Origin: Agrobacterium vitis
GTDB lineage: Bacteria > Pseudomonadota > Alphaproteobacteria > Rhizobiales > Rhizobiaceae
Reading direction: 5' to 3'
NCBI RefSeq assembly: GCF_037039395.1
Contig: NZ_CP146242.1
Coordinates: 1,488,001 to 1,552,000 of the forward strand
DNA length: 64,000 bases
Below the pieces are notes generated by a model that saw only the letters and a list, made by a program, of their open reading frames with translations, had not been told where the DNA came from and did not search any database. Of the stretch, positions 44,611 to 54,198 are shown piece after piece. Position 1 is the stretch's first letter. The number at the start of each line of letters is the position of its first letter. The position numbers were made by a program, and so were the translations under genes.

Positions 44611-45510
44611 ATGGCTGTTTGGCGTTCATCCATTCAGATTTGCGGGGCACTGCCGGCTCTTTCGGTGTTTGCGCTGGCGCTGGCGCTTACGGGCTGCGCC
44701 ACCACCTCCAATACCGACAAAATGTCGACCGGCTCGATCCCGAGCATGACCAAGCCCGTTGATCAGATGACGCCGGGCGAAATCGCCATGGCCACGGACA
44801 GCATGGGCCGGGCCTATGAGAAAAATCGTAAGAACGGCCAGGTCGGCGTGGCCTATGCCAATCTGTTGCAGATGGGCGGTCGCGCGCCGCAGGCTTTGTC
44901 TGTCATGCAGCAGGTGGTGATCGCCAATCCAAATGACCGCCAAGTGCTTGCTGCCTATGGCAAGGCACAGGCCGCAGCCGGTCAGCTGGAACAGGCCTTG
45001 ACCACGATTACCCGCGCCCAGACCCCCGATCGGCCCGATTGGCGGCTTTATTCGGCCCAGGGCGCCGTTCTCGACCAGCTTGGCCGCACCCAGGAGGCGC
45101 GTGCCGCCTATCAGCAGGCCTTGCAGATCCAGCCCAACGAGCCATCGATCCTGTCCAATATGGGCATGTCCTATCTGCTCGGCGGCGATCTGAAAACCGC
45201 TGAAACCTACCTGCGCAGCGCATCCCAGCAGCCCGGCGCCGACAGCCGGGTTCGCCAGAACCTTGCCCTTGTCGTCGGCCTTCAAGGCCGCTTCGACGAG
45301 GCCGACAGGATTGCGCGCGCCGAACTTTCACCCGAACAGGCAGAAGCGAATGTGGCCTATCTGCGCACCATGCTGAACCAGCAGAATACCTGGAAACAAT
45401 TGGCGTCCAAGGATACTGCCCAAAATACAGCCAGGAAACCTGCCCAGCCCACCGCTAAGGAACAGACTCCCGTCAAGGATACGAGCCTGGCGGCAACCCC
45501 TCTTCGGTAA
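44611..45510 (+). CDS. TadD-like TPR lipoprotein
   Basis: The 299-residue protein starts at ATG 44611 (GGGGATAGAG ahead). A lipoprotein signal ends in LALTGCA (Cys near residue 29). Four or so tetratricopeptide repeats follow (about 80-240: QALSVMQQVVIANPNDRQVL, QARAAYQQALQIQPNEPSIL type), then a Lys/Gln/Pro-rich tail. It resembles TadD-like secretin/pilus assembly lipoproteins, but no tad genes are adjacent, so the pathway is uncertain. Confidence 0.78.
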   Translation: MAVWRSSIQICGALPALSVFALALALTGCATTSNTDKMSTGSIPSMTKPVDQMTPGEIAMATDSMGRAYEKNRKNGQVGVAYANLLQMGGRAPQALSVMQQVVIANPNDRQVLAAYGKAQAAAGQLEQALTTITRAQTPDRPDWRLYSAQGAVLDQLGRTQEARAAYQQALQIQPNEPSILSNMGMSYLLGGDLKTAETYLRSASQQPGADSRVRQNLALVVGLQGRFDEADRIARAELSPEQAEANVAYLRTMLNQQNTWKQLASKDTAQNTARKPAQPTAKEQTPVKDTSLAATPLR

Positions 45511-45515
45511 AGGTG

Positions 45516-46145
45516 TCAGGGTCGCGCGCCCTCGAACACAAGGCGAAGTCCAAGTCCACCCAGAACCAAAGCCGCTAGGCGATCCAGCGGCTTCTTGGCT
45601 GCAAGATAAGCCCGCCGGGGTATCGGCGCAGAAAATACCAGCGCCACCAGCGCATACCAGCCCGCCTCCACCAGAAAAACCAAGCCTGGCAGCATGATGA
45701 AGAGCGGGCTATCGGGCCGAGACGGCAGCAGAGCCGCGAAAATACTGGCATAGACAATCGCGGTTTTCGGATTGCTGATCTGCGTCAAAAAGGCGCTGAG
45801 ATAAATCCTGCTGAAAGACATGGGCGCAGCGGCGGCCTGCTCCAGATTGCCCGGTTGGGCCGCACCGCGCCAGAGTTTCCATGCCATGTAAGCGAGGTAG
45901 AGGCCACCAGCGACCTGCAAAACCTTATGAAGCCAGGCAAGCTGAGTTATCAGGGCTGCCAATCCCGCAAGCGCCAGAACGGCGAAGATCAACCCGCCGG
46001 TCCCCATGCCGAGCGCTGTTACCAAGCCAGCTGCTCTGGAGTGGGTCATGGATGTGTGGCTGACCAAAAGAAAACTTGGACCGGGACTGGCTGCGCCAAT
46101 CAGCAAGGCGAATGCTATGGCAAATAAAGTGGCAAACATCGTCAT
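45516..46145 (-). CDS. LysE/RhtB-family amino acid exporter
   Basis: The 209-residue protein starts at ATG 46145 (GGAG ahead). It has about six hydrophobic segments and the family's GAASPGPSFLLV, a GLVTALGMGTGGLIFAVLAL helix and the LTQISNPKTAIVYASIF motif. The likely substrate is an amino acid such as threonine or homoserine; it cannot be told from sequence. It is convergent with the TPR gene, whose stop is 5 bases away. Confidence 0.87.
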   Translation of the reverse strand: MTMFATLFAIAFALLIGAASPGPSFLLVSHTSMTHSRAAGLVTALGMGTGGLIFAVLALAGLAALITQLAWLHKVLQVAGGLYLAYMAWKLWRGAAQPGNLEQAAAAPMSFSRIYLSAFLTQISNPKTAIVYASIFAALLPSRPDSPLFIMLPGLVFLVEAGWYALVALVFSAPIPRRAYLAAKKPLDRLAALVLGGLGLRLVFEGARP

Positions 46146-46349
46146 GCGGCATCTCCATAGTAAAAGGAAATTGCCCAGGCGCGCGGCGCGGATGATCCGC
46201 TGATCGCTCATCTCCAGAAAGATAAGCGCCGCGCTTCCCGATGGTACTCCACCTTCAAGAGCTTAAGGAGGCTACTCCAATCCTTTGCGTTGCCATCCTG
46301 CCAATTACGCTCTTATCGCCAGTAACGCGGATTAGTTGCTTATCACATT

Positions 46350-46973
46350 TTATAGCGCGGCTTCAATCGTCTCGATGAAACGCCTGCCCGCCTCTTCCAG
46401 CGGGCCGGAATTGTCGATGGTTACGACAGGATAATCACCGCATATGTCAGGCGGGCTGCGTTGCAGCCGTTGCAGGATGTCCTCACGGCTTTCCCGGCCC
46501 CTCGCCTCCAGCCGATCGGCCAGAACCTCCGGGCAGGCGGTGACATTGACCACCAGCATTCGCGGAAAGACCTGTGCAAACCGGGAAAGCACCGAGCGTG
46601 AGCCGTTGGCGATCACCACGCTGCCATTCGATAGCCAGCGATACACATCGTCAGGAATACCATAGCTTAGACCATGAGCATCCCAGTCGACCGCAAAACG
46701 TCCGGCGGCCTTGAGATCGTCGAACTCGGAGGGACTGGCCGGGCGATGATCCTCCCCGCCCGCATCGGCGGCCCGGGTAATGACCCGCTGGACGAAATTT
46801 ACGGAGCAGCGCCGCGCATCGGCCTGTTCGGTAAAATACCGCTTGGCATAGGCAATCAGACTATCCTTGCCCGCTCCGCTTGGGCCGACCACGACGATCA
46901 TCCGGCCCTTATCCTCAGCCTTGGCGCCCGGATGATCAGGCATGTTATCAGGCAAGGCGGAATGCGGCGCCAT
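46350..46973 (-). CDS. phnN: Ribose 1,5-bisphosphate phosphokinase PhnN
   Basis: The 207-residue guanylate-kinase-like enzyme makes PRPP from ribose 1,5-bisphosphate, the last step in salvaging the ribose moiety of C-P lyase products. It has a Walker A loop VVVGPSGAGKDSLIAYAKR at about 28-46, the RVITRAADAGGEDH region and a GLSYGIPDD segment. ATG 46973 overlaps the phnM stop by one base (TGATG), implying translational coupling. It is the last gene of the phn cluster. Confidence 0.9.
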   Translation of the reverse strand: MAPHSALPDNMPDHPGAKAEDKGRMIVVVGPSGAGKDSLIAYAKRYFTEQADARRCSVNFVQRVITRAADAGGEDHRPASPSEFDDLKAAGRFAVDWDAHGLSYGIPDDVYRWLSNGSVVIANGSRSVLSRFAQVFPRMLVVNVTACPEVLADRLEARGRESREDILQRLQRSPPDICGDYPVVTIDNSGPLEEAGRRFIETIEAAL

Positions 46974-48124
46974 CACGCAACCCTTCTGCCCTGGCGCCAG
47001 ACGGACCGCACCACCGGCACGCCGCCATGATTTTCGCTGTAGCGCACCCGCACCAGATCGGCGCGCAGGCCAGGGGCAATCCGGCCCCGATCTTCCAGCC
47101 CGACGGTGCGGGCCGGTGTCGAAGTCACCATGGCCAGAGCCTGCGGCAGGCTGATCGCCTCATAGCGATGGGCAAGCACGAAAGGCGCGTGCAGCAGGCT
47201 GAGCGGGATATAATCGGATGACAGCACATCGAGCACACCGCGCTCGGCCAGATCGGTTGCGGCAATATTGCCGGAATGGGAGCCACCGCGCACCACGTTC
47301 GGTGCGCCCATCAGCACGCTCATCCCCGCCTGGTGCGAGGCATCGGCGGCTTCAAGACTGGTCGGAAATTCGGCCAGACGCACGCCATGGCCCTTGGCCT
47401 CTTCCACATGGGCAAGCGTTGCATCGTCATGGCTGGCGACGGTAATGCCGCGCTCGGCGCAGATGCGGGCCAGCGTATCACGGTGCTGGCCGGAATATTG
47501 CGCGGAAGCCTCCAGCCGCTTTTCGACAAAGCGGGCAAAGGCCTCGTCGGTGAGCCCCTTCTTGGTCTTATAATAGAGCGTGTACTGGTCCATGGTCTGG
47601 AACTGGCGCTGTCCCGGGGAATGGTCCATCAGCGACACCAGCCGCACATGCGGGTCCTGTTCGAAATCAGAGAAATGGTCGAGGACATTGTCAGACGCCA
47701 CTTCGCAGCGCAGATGCAGCAGATGCTCGGCGCGCAGCCGGTCGTCCTTTTCGGCGGCTTGAATGGCGTCGGCCATATCGCGCATTTCGCCTTTCTCAAA
47801 CCCGCCATCCTCGTCCGACCCCATCCGCAAACAATCGAACACGGTGGTAATGCCTGAAGTGACGACCTGCGCATCATGGGCCTGAATGGCCGCCGTCTTG
47901 TTCCAGCGCACGCCGGGGCGTGGCGAATAATGCGATTCCAGATGATCGGTATGCAGCTCGACCAGGCCGGGGATCAGGTAATCGCCGCCGAAATCCTCGC
48001 CGACGCGGCTGGTGCCTTCTGAGATTTCAGCAATCAACCCGTCACGAATGACTACAGCGCCCTTCAGAAGCAGCCCACTTTCCAGCACCACAGTCGCATT
48101 GGACAGCACGGTTTCATTCGACAT
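46973..48124 (-). CDS. phnM: RPnTP hydrolase PhnM
   Basis: The 383-residue amidohydrolase-fold enzyme removes pyrophosphate from ribose 1-methylphosphonate 5-triphosphate. Metal-site residues are seen in PGLVELHTDHLESH, the TVASHDDATLAHVEEA His-Asp block and DVLSSDYIPLSLL. It starts at ATG 48124, overlapping the previous stop by one base. It precedes phnN and follows the DUF1045 gene, in the order usual for rhizobial phn clusters. Confidence 0.93.
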   Translation of the reverse strand: MSNETVLSNATVVLESGLLLKGAVVIRDGLIAEISEGTSRVGEDFGGDYLIPGLVELHTDHLESHYSPRPGVRWNKTAAIQAHDAQVVTSGITTVFDCLRMGSDEDGGFEKGEMRDMADAIQAAEKDDRLRAEHLLHLRCEVASDNVLDHFSDFEQDPHVRLVSLMDHSPGQRQFQTMDQYTLYYKTKKGLTDEAFARFVEKRLEASAQYSGQHRDTLARICAERGITVASHDDATLAHVEEAKGHGVRLAEFPTSLEAADASHQAGMSVLMGAPNVVRGGSHSGNIAATDLAERGVLDVLSSDYIPLSLLHAPFVLAHRYEAISLPQALAMVTSTPARTVGLEDRGRIAPGLRADLVRVRYSENHGGVPVVRSVWRQGRRVA

Positions 48125-48825
48125 CACAGACTTCCTTCAGGCCCGGCAAGGGGCAACCAGCGGTGAACGGTAAAGGGCGCATTGCGGCTCGGCTCGACAA
48201 ACAGGCCAAGCCCGCCAATCGGCAGCGCCCGGTTGGTAAAATCAGCGAACCGGTTCTCCAGCACAGCGCGCATCGCATCGCTACGCTCGGCGTCCACAGG
48301 TCCGGTCAGGGTCATGTGAAACCGGAATTCCTCCATGACATAGGGATAGCCCCAGGTTTCCAGCAGGGCACGCTTGCGCTCGGACAGATTTTCCGGCTTT
48401 CGCCTGATAATATCGGCCTCGCTCAAGGGGGCGCGAAACGGCTCGAAAGCCTCAACGACCGAAGCGGCAAAATCCTGCAAGGGTTGATGGGCCGAGTCGG
48501 GAACCACCGCAAAGAACGGCCCGAGCTGATTGACCACGACCTTCGGGATCTCAAAGGCGGGCGTCGCCTTGCAGAAGCGCGAAAACATCTCCAGCAGCGC
48601 TGCTTCGCTCTCACCTTCTTTTAGGGAAAACGGTGCTTTCAGCGTGGCATGAAAGCCGTAGCGACGGGGATCAACGGTCAGGGTGATGATCTCATCGTCT
48701 GAAAACCCTTCCACCGGCTGCCGGTCAAGATCCGCGCCGGTAAAGGCATCGCGGCCAAGCCAGCGCGCAGCAGCAAGAGACAAGGGATCGTCTTTGGGCG
48801 GTGTAAAATAAAGGGCGTAACGCAC
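48124..48825 (-). CDS. DUF1045 phosphonate-associated protein (2H-like)
   Basis: The 233-residue protein starts at GTG 48825 (AGGA five bases ahead; reads VRYALYFTPP), since upstream residues look unnatural. It has two HxTL motifs, HATLKAPF and HMTLTGPV, in the spacing of the 2H phosphoesterase fold. It is found almost only in phn clusters, between transporter genes and phnM. By position it may process a phosphodiester or cyclic phosphate intermediate, but no activity can be stated from the sequence. Confidence 0.8.
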   Translation of the reverse strand: MRYALYFTPPKDDPLSLAAARWLGRDAFTGADLDRQPVEGFSDDEIITLTVDPRRYGFHATLKAPFSLKEGESEAALLEMFSRFCKATPAFEIPKVVVNQLGPFFAVVPDSAHQPLQDFAASVVEAFEPFRAPLSEADIIRRKPENLSERKRALLETWGYPYVMEEFRFHMTLTGPVDAERSDAMRAVLENRFADFTNRALPIGGLGLFVEPSRNAPFTVHRWLPLAGPEGSL

Positions 48826-48937
48826 GGCAATCCTATCCCGGGAATCAGCTTGGAAGAGCCTGTATCTGACCCGTCTCAAGCGGTGGAAGCAAGCTTTGTC
48901 TGGCTGATCGCAATGCCGAAATGGCACCAGAGGAAGA

Positions 48938-50431
48938 TCATTTTTGCGCGCCGATCAGTTTTGAGCGCAGCAAATTGGACACGGCATCGAAGATAAACAC
49001 CACCATCAATATCAACAGCACCATATAGCAGACATTTTCCCAATTCTGGTTGGTGCGCATCGCTTCCCAGAGCTTCAGGCCAATGCCACCCGCCCCGACC
49101 GCACCGATAATGGTGGCCGAGCGGGTGTTGGATTCCCAGAAATACAAAGCCTGCGATGCAAAAACCGGCAGAACCTGCGGCAACACACCGAAGCGCTGCA
49201 CGGCAAGCGGCGAGGCGCCGACCGATTTCACCCCTTCGCGCTGCTTGTCATCGATATTTTCAAGCGCTTCGGAATAGAGCTTGCCGAGCGTGCCTGTGTC
49301 GGTGAAGAAAATCGCCGAGATCCCGGCCAGCGGCCCCGGCCCGAAGGCGCGGGTGAAAAACAGCGCCCAGATCAGCATATCGACCGAGCGCAGAAAATCG
49401 AAGAACCGTTTGGTCAGCTGGTTAACCGGACGGTTGCGGGTAATATTGCGCGCCGCGATGAAGGACAGCGGAAAGACGACCAGCGAAGCGAAGACTGTGC
49501 CGACAAAGGCCATGACCAGGGTTTGCGCCAGCTTGGTCCAGACATCCAGATGCTGCCAGGACGGATTGTAGAGAATGTCGTTCCAGGCCAGCGACAGGTT
49601 GGACCGGTCGGGATCGAGCCTTGGGCCGGTGACGATCAGGCTCACCACTTCGGTTGCGGACCTGCCGAAAAATGCGGAATTGGTATCGAACAGGAAATTG
49701 GCCCAGCCAAAGAACCGGTTCCGCACCCTGACCCGGTCGGCGCTGATATCCGCCCAACCCTGAAGGCCGAAATAGGCCATGACCCGTCCGCCGCGTTCGC
49801 GCTGTTCGACCCAGGCCGGTAGCGTGCCATCGACAAGCACGGTGCCCGCCTTGCGGTCAAGCATCAGGGTGACGCGCTCGGCGCCCCGGTTCAGGACCAC
49901 GCTTTCGGGGCTGACCAACAGCGAGGCGCTGGAACCGAGATTGACATCGGCCTCCCTGATCACTTCTTCCTGGCGCGTAACAGGTGCAGTTTGCGCGGCG
50001 ACAGGCGCCTGTTGCGGGGCTGCTGCCATGAAATTGAAGCTGGAAGCTTTTGGCGCGGGTGCCGCTGGTGCGTCGGCAGCAATACTCGTGCGCGTCATCA
50101 TCTCTTTTTTGGTCACCAGCCAATCCGGGTTGGGGTTGGGACCAATCGGGTCGAAGCGCGAATAGGCGATGGAAATCGCTCCATCGGGCGCGATATTGAT
50201 TTCCGGCCGGATCTCATAGGAAACCCAATCCGCCAGATAGTTTCCGGCAATGCCCCAGCTGGCGCTGGAGACCACTTTGCCAACCGCAAAGAACCACCAG
50301 GAAAAGGTGAAATACAGCGCGAGCAGGACAATGGTCAGCGGCACGCGGTAGCGCTGCCAAAAGCTGCGGCGGAAGATCTCCGGGTGGCGGGCGGCGATCA
50401 GGTCCATTTGGGTGGCGTCGAGATGTGTCAT
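48938..50431 (-). CDS. phnE: Phosphonate ABC transporter permease PhnE (long form)
   Basis: The 497-residue protein is a binding-protein-dependent permease. One helix at ~29-52 is followed by an unusually long non-membrane stretch (about 55-290) that includes an Ala/Pro/Gln-rich linker. The usual five-helix permease core comes next, with VFPLSFIAARN and the EAA-type loop ALENIDDKQREGVKSVGASP that contacts PhnC. GPLAGISAIF and ATIIGAVGAGGIG follow. It pairs with the shorter PhnE upstream to form the channel. Confidence 0.88.
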   Translation of the reverse strand: MTHLDATQMDLIAARHPEIFRRSFWQRYRVPLTIVLLALYFTFSWWFFAVGKVVSSASWGIAGNYLADWVSYEIRPEINIAPDGAISIAYSRFDPIGPNPNPDWLVTKKEMMTRTSIAADAPAAPAPKASSFNFMAAAPQQAPVAAQTAPVTRQEEVIREADVNLGSSASLLVSPESVVLNRGAERVTLMLDRKAGTVLVDGTLPAWVEQRERGGRVMAYFGLQGWADISADRVRVRNRFFGWANFLFDTNSAFFGRSATEVVSLIVTGPRLDPDRSNLSLAWNDILYNPSWQHLDVWTKLAQTLVMAFVGTVFASLVVFPLSFIAARNITRNRPVNQLTKRFFDFLRSVDMLIWALFFTRAFGPGPLAGISAIFFTDTGTLGKLYSEALENIDDKQREGVKSVGASPLAVQRFGVLPQVLPVFASQALYFWESNTRSATIIGAVGAGGIGLKLWEAMRTNQNWENVCYMVLLILMVVFIFDAVSNLLRSKLIGAQK

Positions 50432-50440
50432 GGCCGAACC

Positions 50441-51403
50441 TCAGGAGACAGCATGGAAGGCTTGCTCACCAACCAGTTTGCGGCGCAGCCAGGCCGAAAA
50501 CTGATCGACGGCGATCACCGTGGTCAGGAGCAGGATGACGATGGCAACGGTTTTTGCCGCATGGCCCTGGCTGATCGACAGCCGTAGTGGCTCACCGATG
50601 CCGCCGCCGCCGACAGCACCAATAATCGTCGATGCGCGCACGTTGATTTCCATGCGCAGCAGGGCATAGCTGATGAAATTCGGCATGACCTGCGGCACCA
50701 TGCCGAACCACAGCCGCTCCAGCCAATTGCCACCGACGGCGCGCAGGCCCTCGTCCGGCTTCATATCGGCATTTTCCACCACTTCGAAAAACAGCTTGCC
50801 GAGCGCGCCGACCGTGTGGACCGAAACCGCAATCATCGCCGGGATCGGGCCGATCGACAGAATGGCGAGGAAAAACCCGGCCAACACCACTTCCGGAAAG
50901 GCCCGCAGCAATTCCATGAAGCGGCGCACCGGCCAGCGGATGAACCTGTTCGGCATCATATTGCGCGCCGCCATGAAGGAAAAACAAAAGCCCAGCATGC
51001 CGCCAATCAGGGTCGAGACCAGCGCGATATTCAGCGTCTCGATCATCTTGTAGAAATATTCCGGGATATAAAGCGTCTGGGTGAGGTAGAAGCGCCCTTC
51101 CGGATAATTGTATTTCAGGCTGCCATCGTCATAGGGCGACGGCAGGTCAAACATCGCCCGCCAGATCTCATTGCCATCGCGAGGAATGAGCGTTTCGACG
51201 AAATCGAACAGATGCGGCAGACGGTCGAAGAACTTGCCCGAATTGGTATCATTGGCAAACCACAGCGATCCCGCCAGCGCCAGAAGCAACACGGCAAGAC
51301 CGGCTGCCGTGTAAAGGCGGCGGGTTTGCGCCAGCGCATTCCAGTGGCTTTCGATCACGCGTCCCTGCTCGCTCAGCAAGGACAATCTGGCGGTATGGCT
51401 CAT
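50441..51403 (-). CDS. phnE: Phosphonate ABC transporter permease PhnE
   Basis: The 320-residue protein starts at ATG 51403. It has an N-terminal helix at ~30-50 and a ~75-residue periplasmic loop. The permease core has GGMLGFCFSFMAARNMMPNR, the coupling loop VVENADMKPDEGLRAVGGN, and ASTIIGAVGGGGIGEPL. It lies 10 bases upstream of the second phnE. The two permeases are presumably a heterodimer served by PhnD and PhnC. Confidence 0.92.
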   Translation of the reverse strand: MSHTARLSLLSEQGRVIESHWNALAQTRRLYTAAGLAVLLLALAGSLWFANDTNSGKFFDRLPHLFDFVETLIPRDGNEIWRAMFDLPSPYDDGSLKYNYPEGRFYLTQTLYIPEYFYKMIETLNIALVSTLIGGMLGFCFSFMAARNMMPNRFIRWPVRRFMELLRAFPEVVLAGFFLAILSIGPIPAMIAVSVHTVGALGKLFFEVVENADMKPDEGLRAVGGNWLERLWFGMVPQVMPNFISYALLRMEINVRASTIIGAVGGGGIGEPLRLSISQGHAAKTVAIVILLLTTVIAVDQFSAWLRRKLVGEQAFHAVS

Positions 51404-51479
51404 CTGGCACTTTCCAAAATGGACAAATGGGTAAGCCGCCGGTCGTTTATCCCGGCGGCTTTGATATCTCAGGCTGCGA

Positions 51480-52388
51480 TCAGCCGCCGATGGTGGCCTT
51501 GCGAGCGTCGATGACCGGCTTGTAGAAATCGACATTCACAGCCGCAAAGCCCTTGAAATCGCCGCCTTCGATGGCGGAGAAGCAGGCGGCGTCGGTCTTC
51601 GGCAGGTCCATCATGAAAGCCTTGACCTTGGTCTTCATGTCGTCGTTCATCGAGGAGCGGATGACGATCGGGCCGTTCGGGATCAGCGGCGACTTCCACA
51701 GTTCCACCAGGTCGTCCATGTTGAGGACGCCCTTGTCGACCATCTTGCGCAGGTTGCCTGACGTGTAGCCGTCCTTGAAATTGCCAACGCCGGAGCCGAA
51801 GGTCGTGCCGGCATCGAACGTGCCCTTCAGCACTTCGAGCACCAGGTTTTCATGGCCGCCGCCAAAGCCGGTCGATGCCACATATTCCTTGACCGGCTTG
51901 CCGCCGAGGGCGTCAGGCAGGGTCACGGTCGGGATCAGATAGCCAGACGTGCTGTCAGGATCGGCAAAACCGAGCTTCTTGCCCTTGATGTCAGTGACTT
52001 TGGTCATGCCGCTGTCCTTGCGGGCCACCATGATCGAGTAATAGCCCATCGAGCCATCGGTCTGCACCGTGGTCAGGATCGGCTCGACAGCCTTTGGGTT
52101 GGCCAGATAAGCCTTGGCATAGCCGGAAGCGCCAAGCTCGGCATAATCAAGTGTGCCACCCAGAAGACCCTGGATAACGCCGTCATAATCCGAGGCCGGG
52201 AACAGCGAGACCTTGGTGAAGCCGAATTCCTTCTTCAGGTGATCGGACAGGCAGTTGTAATTGCGCAACCGGTCGGCTTCGTTCTCGCCGCCGAGAATGC
52301 CGATGCGGAATTCCTTCAGGTCTTCGGCAGCAGCCACGCCGGCCAGCGACAGAAGCGTCACCGAGGCAAGCAGAATTTTCTTCAACAT
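51480..52388 (-). CDS. phnD: Phosphonate-binding protein PhnD
   Basis: The 302-residue periplasmic solute-binding protein starts at ATG 52388 (AGGAGAGA ahead). It has a signal peptide at 1-21, then FRIGILGGENEADRLRNY, SDYDGVIQGLLGGTLDYAEL and the ligand-site loops DPDSTSGYLIP and STGFGGGHEN. It captures alkylphosphonates for PhnE. It is co-transcribed with phnC (155-base gap) and phnE. Confidence 0.94.
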   Translation of the reverse strand: MLKKILLASVTLLSLAGVAAAEDLKEFRIGILGGENEADRLRNYNCLSDHLKKEFGFTKVSLFPASDYDGVIQGLLGGTLDYAELGASGYAKAYLANPKAVEPILTTVQTDGSMGYYSIMVARKDSGMTKVTDIKGKKLGFADPDSTSGYLIPTVTLPDALGGKPVKEYVASTGFGGGHENLVLEVLKGTFDAGTTFGSGVGNFKDGYTSGNLRKMVDKGVLNMDDLVELWKSPLIPNGPIVIRSSMNDDMKTKVKAFMMDLPKTDAACFSAIEGGDFKGFAAVNVDFYKPVIDARKATIGG

Positions 52389-52543
52389 GGTCTCTCTCCT
52401 GGTTTTCCGGTCTGGTTTTCCCGATGGACCGGATCTGTCTCTTGAACGTAAGAAAGGTGCCTTTGACGCGGGCAAGCGAAGGCGCTGCCATCGGGCTGGA
52501 TGCCGCGATAGAAATGCTATTTTTCAGGTCACGAATTGCTGGC

Positions 52544-53383
52544 TCAGCTTGCCGTGGCCGCCACCATCGGCACAGACAGGGCAACCTCCGGCTTCGGCAG
52601 GCGGATCGCGGTCGATGTCATGCTTTCATCAATGCCGTTGCCATCCTGGCCAGTGCCATAGATCGCCTGCACCGCCTGCGCCGTCAGGGCATCCGGCGGA
52701 CCGTCGAACACCACCCTGCCCGCCGCCATGCCAATGATCCGCTCGCAATAGGCCCGCGCCGTATCCAGCGTGTGCAGATTGGTGATCACGGTGATACCTT
52801 CGCGCTCGTTGATGTCGCGCAGTGCATCCATGACGATCTTGGCGTTCAGCGGATCGAGCGAGGCGATTGGCTCGTCGGCCAGCAGCATTTTCGGCGCCTG
52901 CATCAGTGCGCGGGCAATGGCTACCCGCTGCTGCTGGCCACCCGACAGCGTGCCAGCCGGCTGCAAGGCCGTCTGCTCGATGCCCAGCCGCTCCAAAGCA
53001 GCAATCGCCATGATCCGCTCTTCCCGGGAGAAGATATTGAGAATGCTCAGCGCCGTGGAGCGATGGTTGAGACGCCCCAGCATGACATTGGTGAGAACAT
53101 CCAGGCGCGGAACCAGGTTGAACTGCTGAAAAATCATCGCACAATCGCGCTGCCAGTTGCGCAATGCCCCACCCTTGAGGCGCGTCACGTCCTGATCGCC
53201 GAACCGCATCGACCCCGATGTCGGATCGGCCAAGCGGTTGATCATCCGAAGCAAGGTGGATTTTCCCGCACCGGAGCGACCGATAATGCCGACCATCTGC
53301 CCATGCGGAATGGACAGGGTCACGGCCTCCACGGCAATCTTCTTGCCAAAACGCCGCGTCACCTCGGTCAGTTCGAAATTCAT
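52544..53383 (-). CDS. phnC: Phosphonate ABC transporter ATPase PhnC
   Basis: The 279-residue protein has Walker [19 protein letters not shown]-loop [10 protein letters not shown], signature [16 protein letters not shown] and Walker [14 protein letters not shown]. It powers uptake through the two PhnE permeases. It is the first gene of phnCDEE, preceded by a Pho-box-like site, so it may be induced by phosphate starvation independently of the upstream phnGHIJKL part. Confidence 0.94.
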   Translation of the reverse strand: MNFELTEVTRRFGKKIAVEAVTLSIPHGQMVGIIGRSGAGKSTLLRMINRLADPTSGSMRFGDQDVTRLKGGALRNWQRDCAMIFQQFNLVPRLDVLTNVMLGRLNHRSTALSILNIFSREERIMAIAALERLGIEQTALQPAGTLSGGQQQRVAIARALMQAPKMLLADEPIASLDPLNAKIVMDALRDINEREGITVITNLHTLDTARAYCERIIGMAAGRVVFDGPPDALTAQAVQAIYGTGQDGNGIDESMTSTAIRLPKPEVALSVPMVAATAS

Positions 53384-53446
53384 GCGCTTCTTCCGATATC
53401 ATGTCCAAATCCAGAGCGAGCTATAGTTCAGATCGGTGAAGCACCC

Positions 53447-53464
53447 ATGTCAGTTTCATGACAT
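53447..53464 (-). promoter_or_regulatory. Pho-box-like site before phnC
   Basis: Read on the minus strand: ATGTCAT-GAAA-CTGACAT. This matches 12 of 14 repeat positions of the Pho-box consensus (CTGTCAT-N4-CTGTCAT) with correct spacing. It lies 64 bases ahead of phnC. A CTATAG -10-like hexamer follows about 20 bases further on, somewhat far. Confidence 0.6.
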
Positions 53465-53499
53465 TTCTGTTAAAATCAGAGGGTAGAAAGGCCTATACT

Positions 53500-54123
53500 T
53501 CAGGCTAAGACTTCATGTCGGGCCAGAAAATCTTCGGCGGAAAGTGTGCGGAAGTCGGCAAGGGCCGCGTGAAGCCGCTCATGCTGCCAATCCCACCAGG
53601 CAAGTCTGTCCATGCGCGCGCCGATACCTGGTCCGAACCGAGGCTTGATCGGCTTGGCGGGGACACCGCCGACGATGGTATAGGGCTCCACCGGCTTGGA
53701 AACGACCGCGCCTGCGCCAACCACCGCGCCATTGCCGATGGTGACGCCGGGCAGGATGGTGGCGCCATGGCCGATCCAGACATCATGACCGATCATCACC
53801 CGGTTTTCCCGCCGCCAGTCGAAGAAATCCGTTTCCAGATCCGCCCCTTCGAAATAATCGACGGCCCGGTAGGTGAAATGGTGCAGCGTGGCGCGCCAGG
53901 TCGGATGATTGGGGGCATTGATGCGGACACTGGCAGCGATATTGGCAAATTTGCCGATGGTGGCGCACCAGATGGAAACATCCTGCATCACATAGGAATA
54001 GTCGCCCATCTGGACTTCCTCGAGACGGCTGCGCTCAGCCACTTCGGTGTAGCGCCCAAGCGTGCTGTTCGTGACGCTGGCGGTCGGGTTGATTTGGGGC
54101 TCAAGCCCAAGACGGGTGCTCAT
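53500..54123 (-). CDS. Phn-associated hexapeptide-repeat transferase
   Basis: The 207-residue protein is a left-handed beta-helix acyltransferase with the hexapeptide repeats [20 protein letters not shown] and [20 protein letters not shown]. The catalytic-type His is in [11 protein letters not shown]. This form occurs in alphaproteobacterial phn clusters; an acetyl transfer to aminoalkylphosphonates is plausible but unproven. It follows phnL after an inserted intergenic palindrome and is the last gene before phnC. Confidence 0.85.
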   Translation of the reverse strand: MSTRLGLEPQINPTASVTNSTLGRYTEVAERSRLEEVQMGDYSYVMQDVSIWCATIGKFANIAASVRINAPNHPTWRATLHHFTYRAVDYFEGADLETDFFDWRRENRVMIGHDVWIGHGATILPGVTIGNGAVVGAGAVVSKPVEPYTIVGGVPAKPIKPRFGPGIGARMDRLAWWDWQHERLHAALADFRTLSAEDFLARHEVLA

Positions 54124-54140
54124 GCGGCGATGCTCCTAGA

Positions 54141-54185
54141 GTTTGTCAGGGAAAAGTGGGTACCGGCTTTCCCGAAAAGACAAAC
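54141..54185. repeat. Rhizobial intergenic palindromic element (RIME-like)
   Basis: The 45-bp palindrome has outer arms GTTTGTC / GACAAAC, inner arms GGGAAA / TTTCCC and a GGTACC centre. The GGGAAAAGTGGGTACCGG-type core resembles palindromic elements dispersed in Rhizobiaceae genomes. It sits between phnL and the transferase gene, inside the operon. Confidence 0.65.
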
Positions 54186-54198
54186 GAAAACAAGAAAG

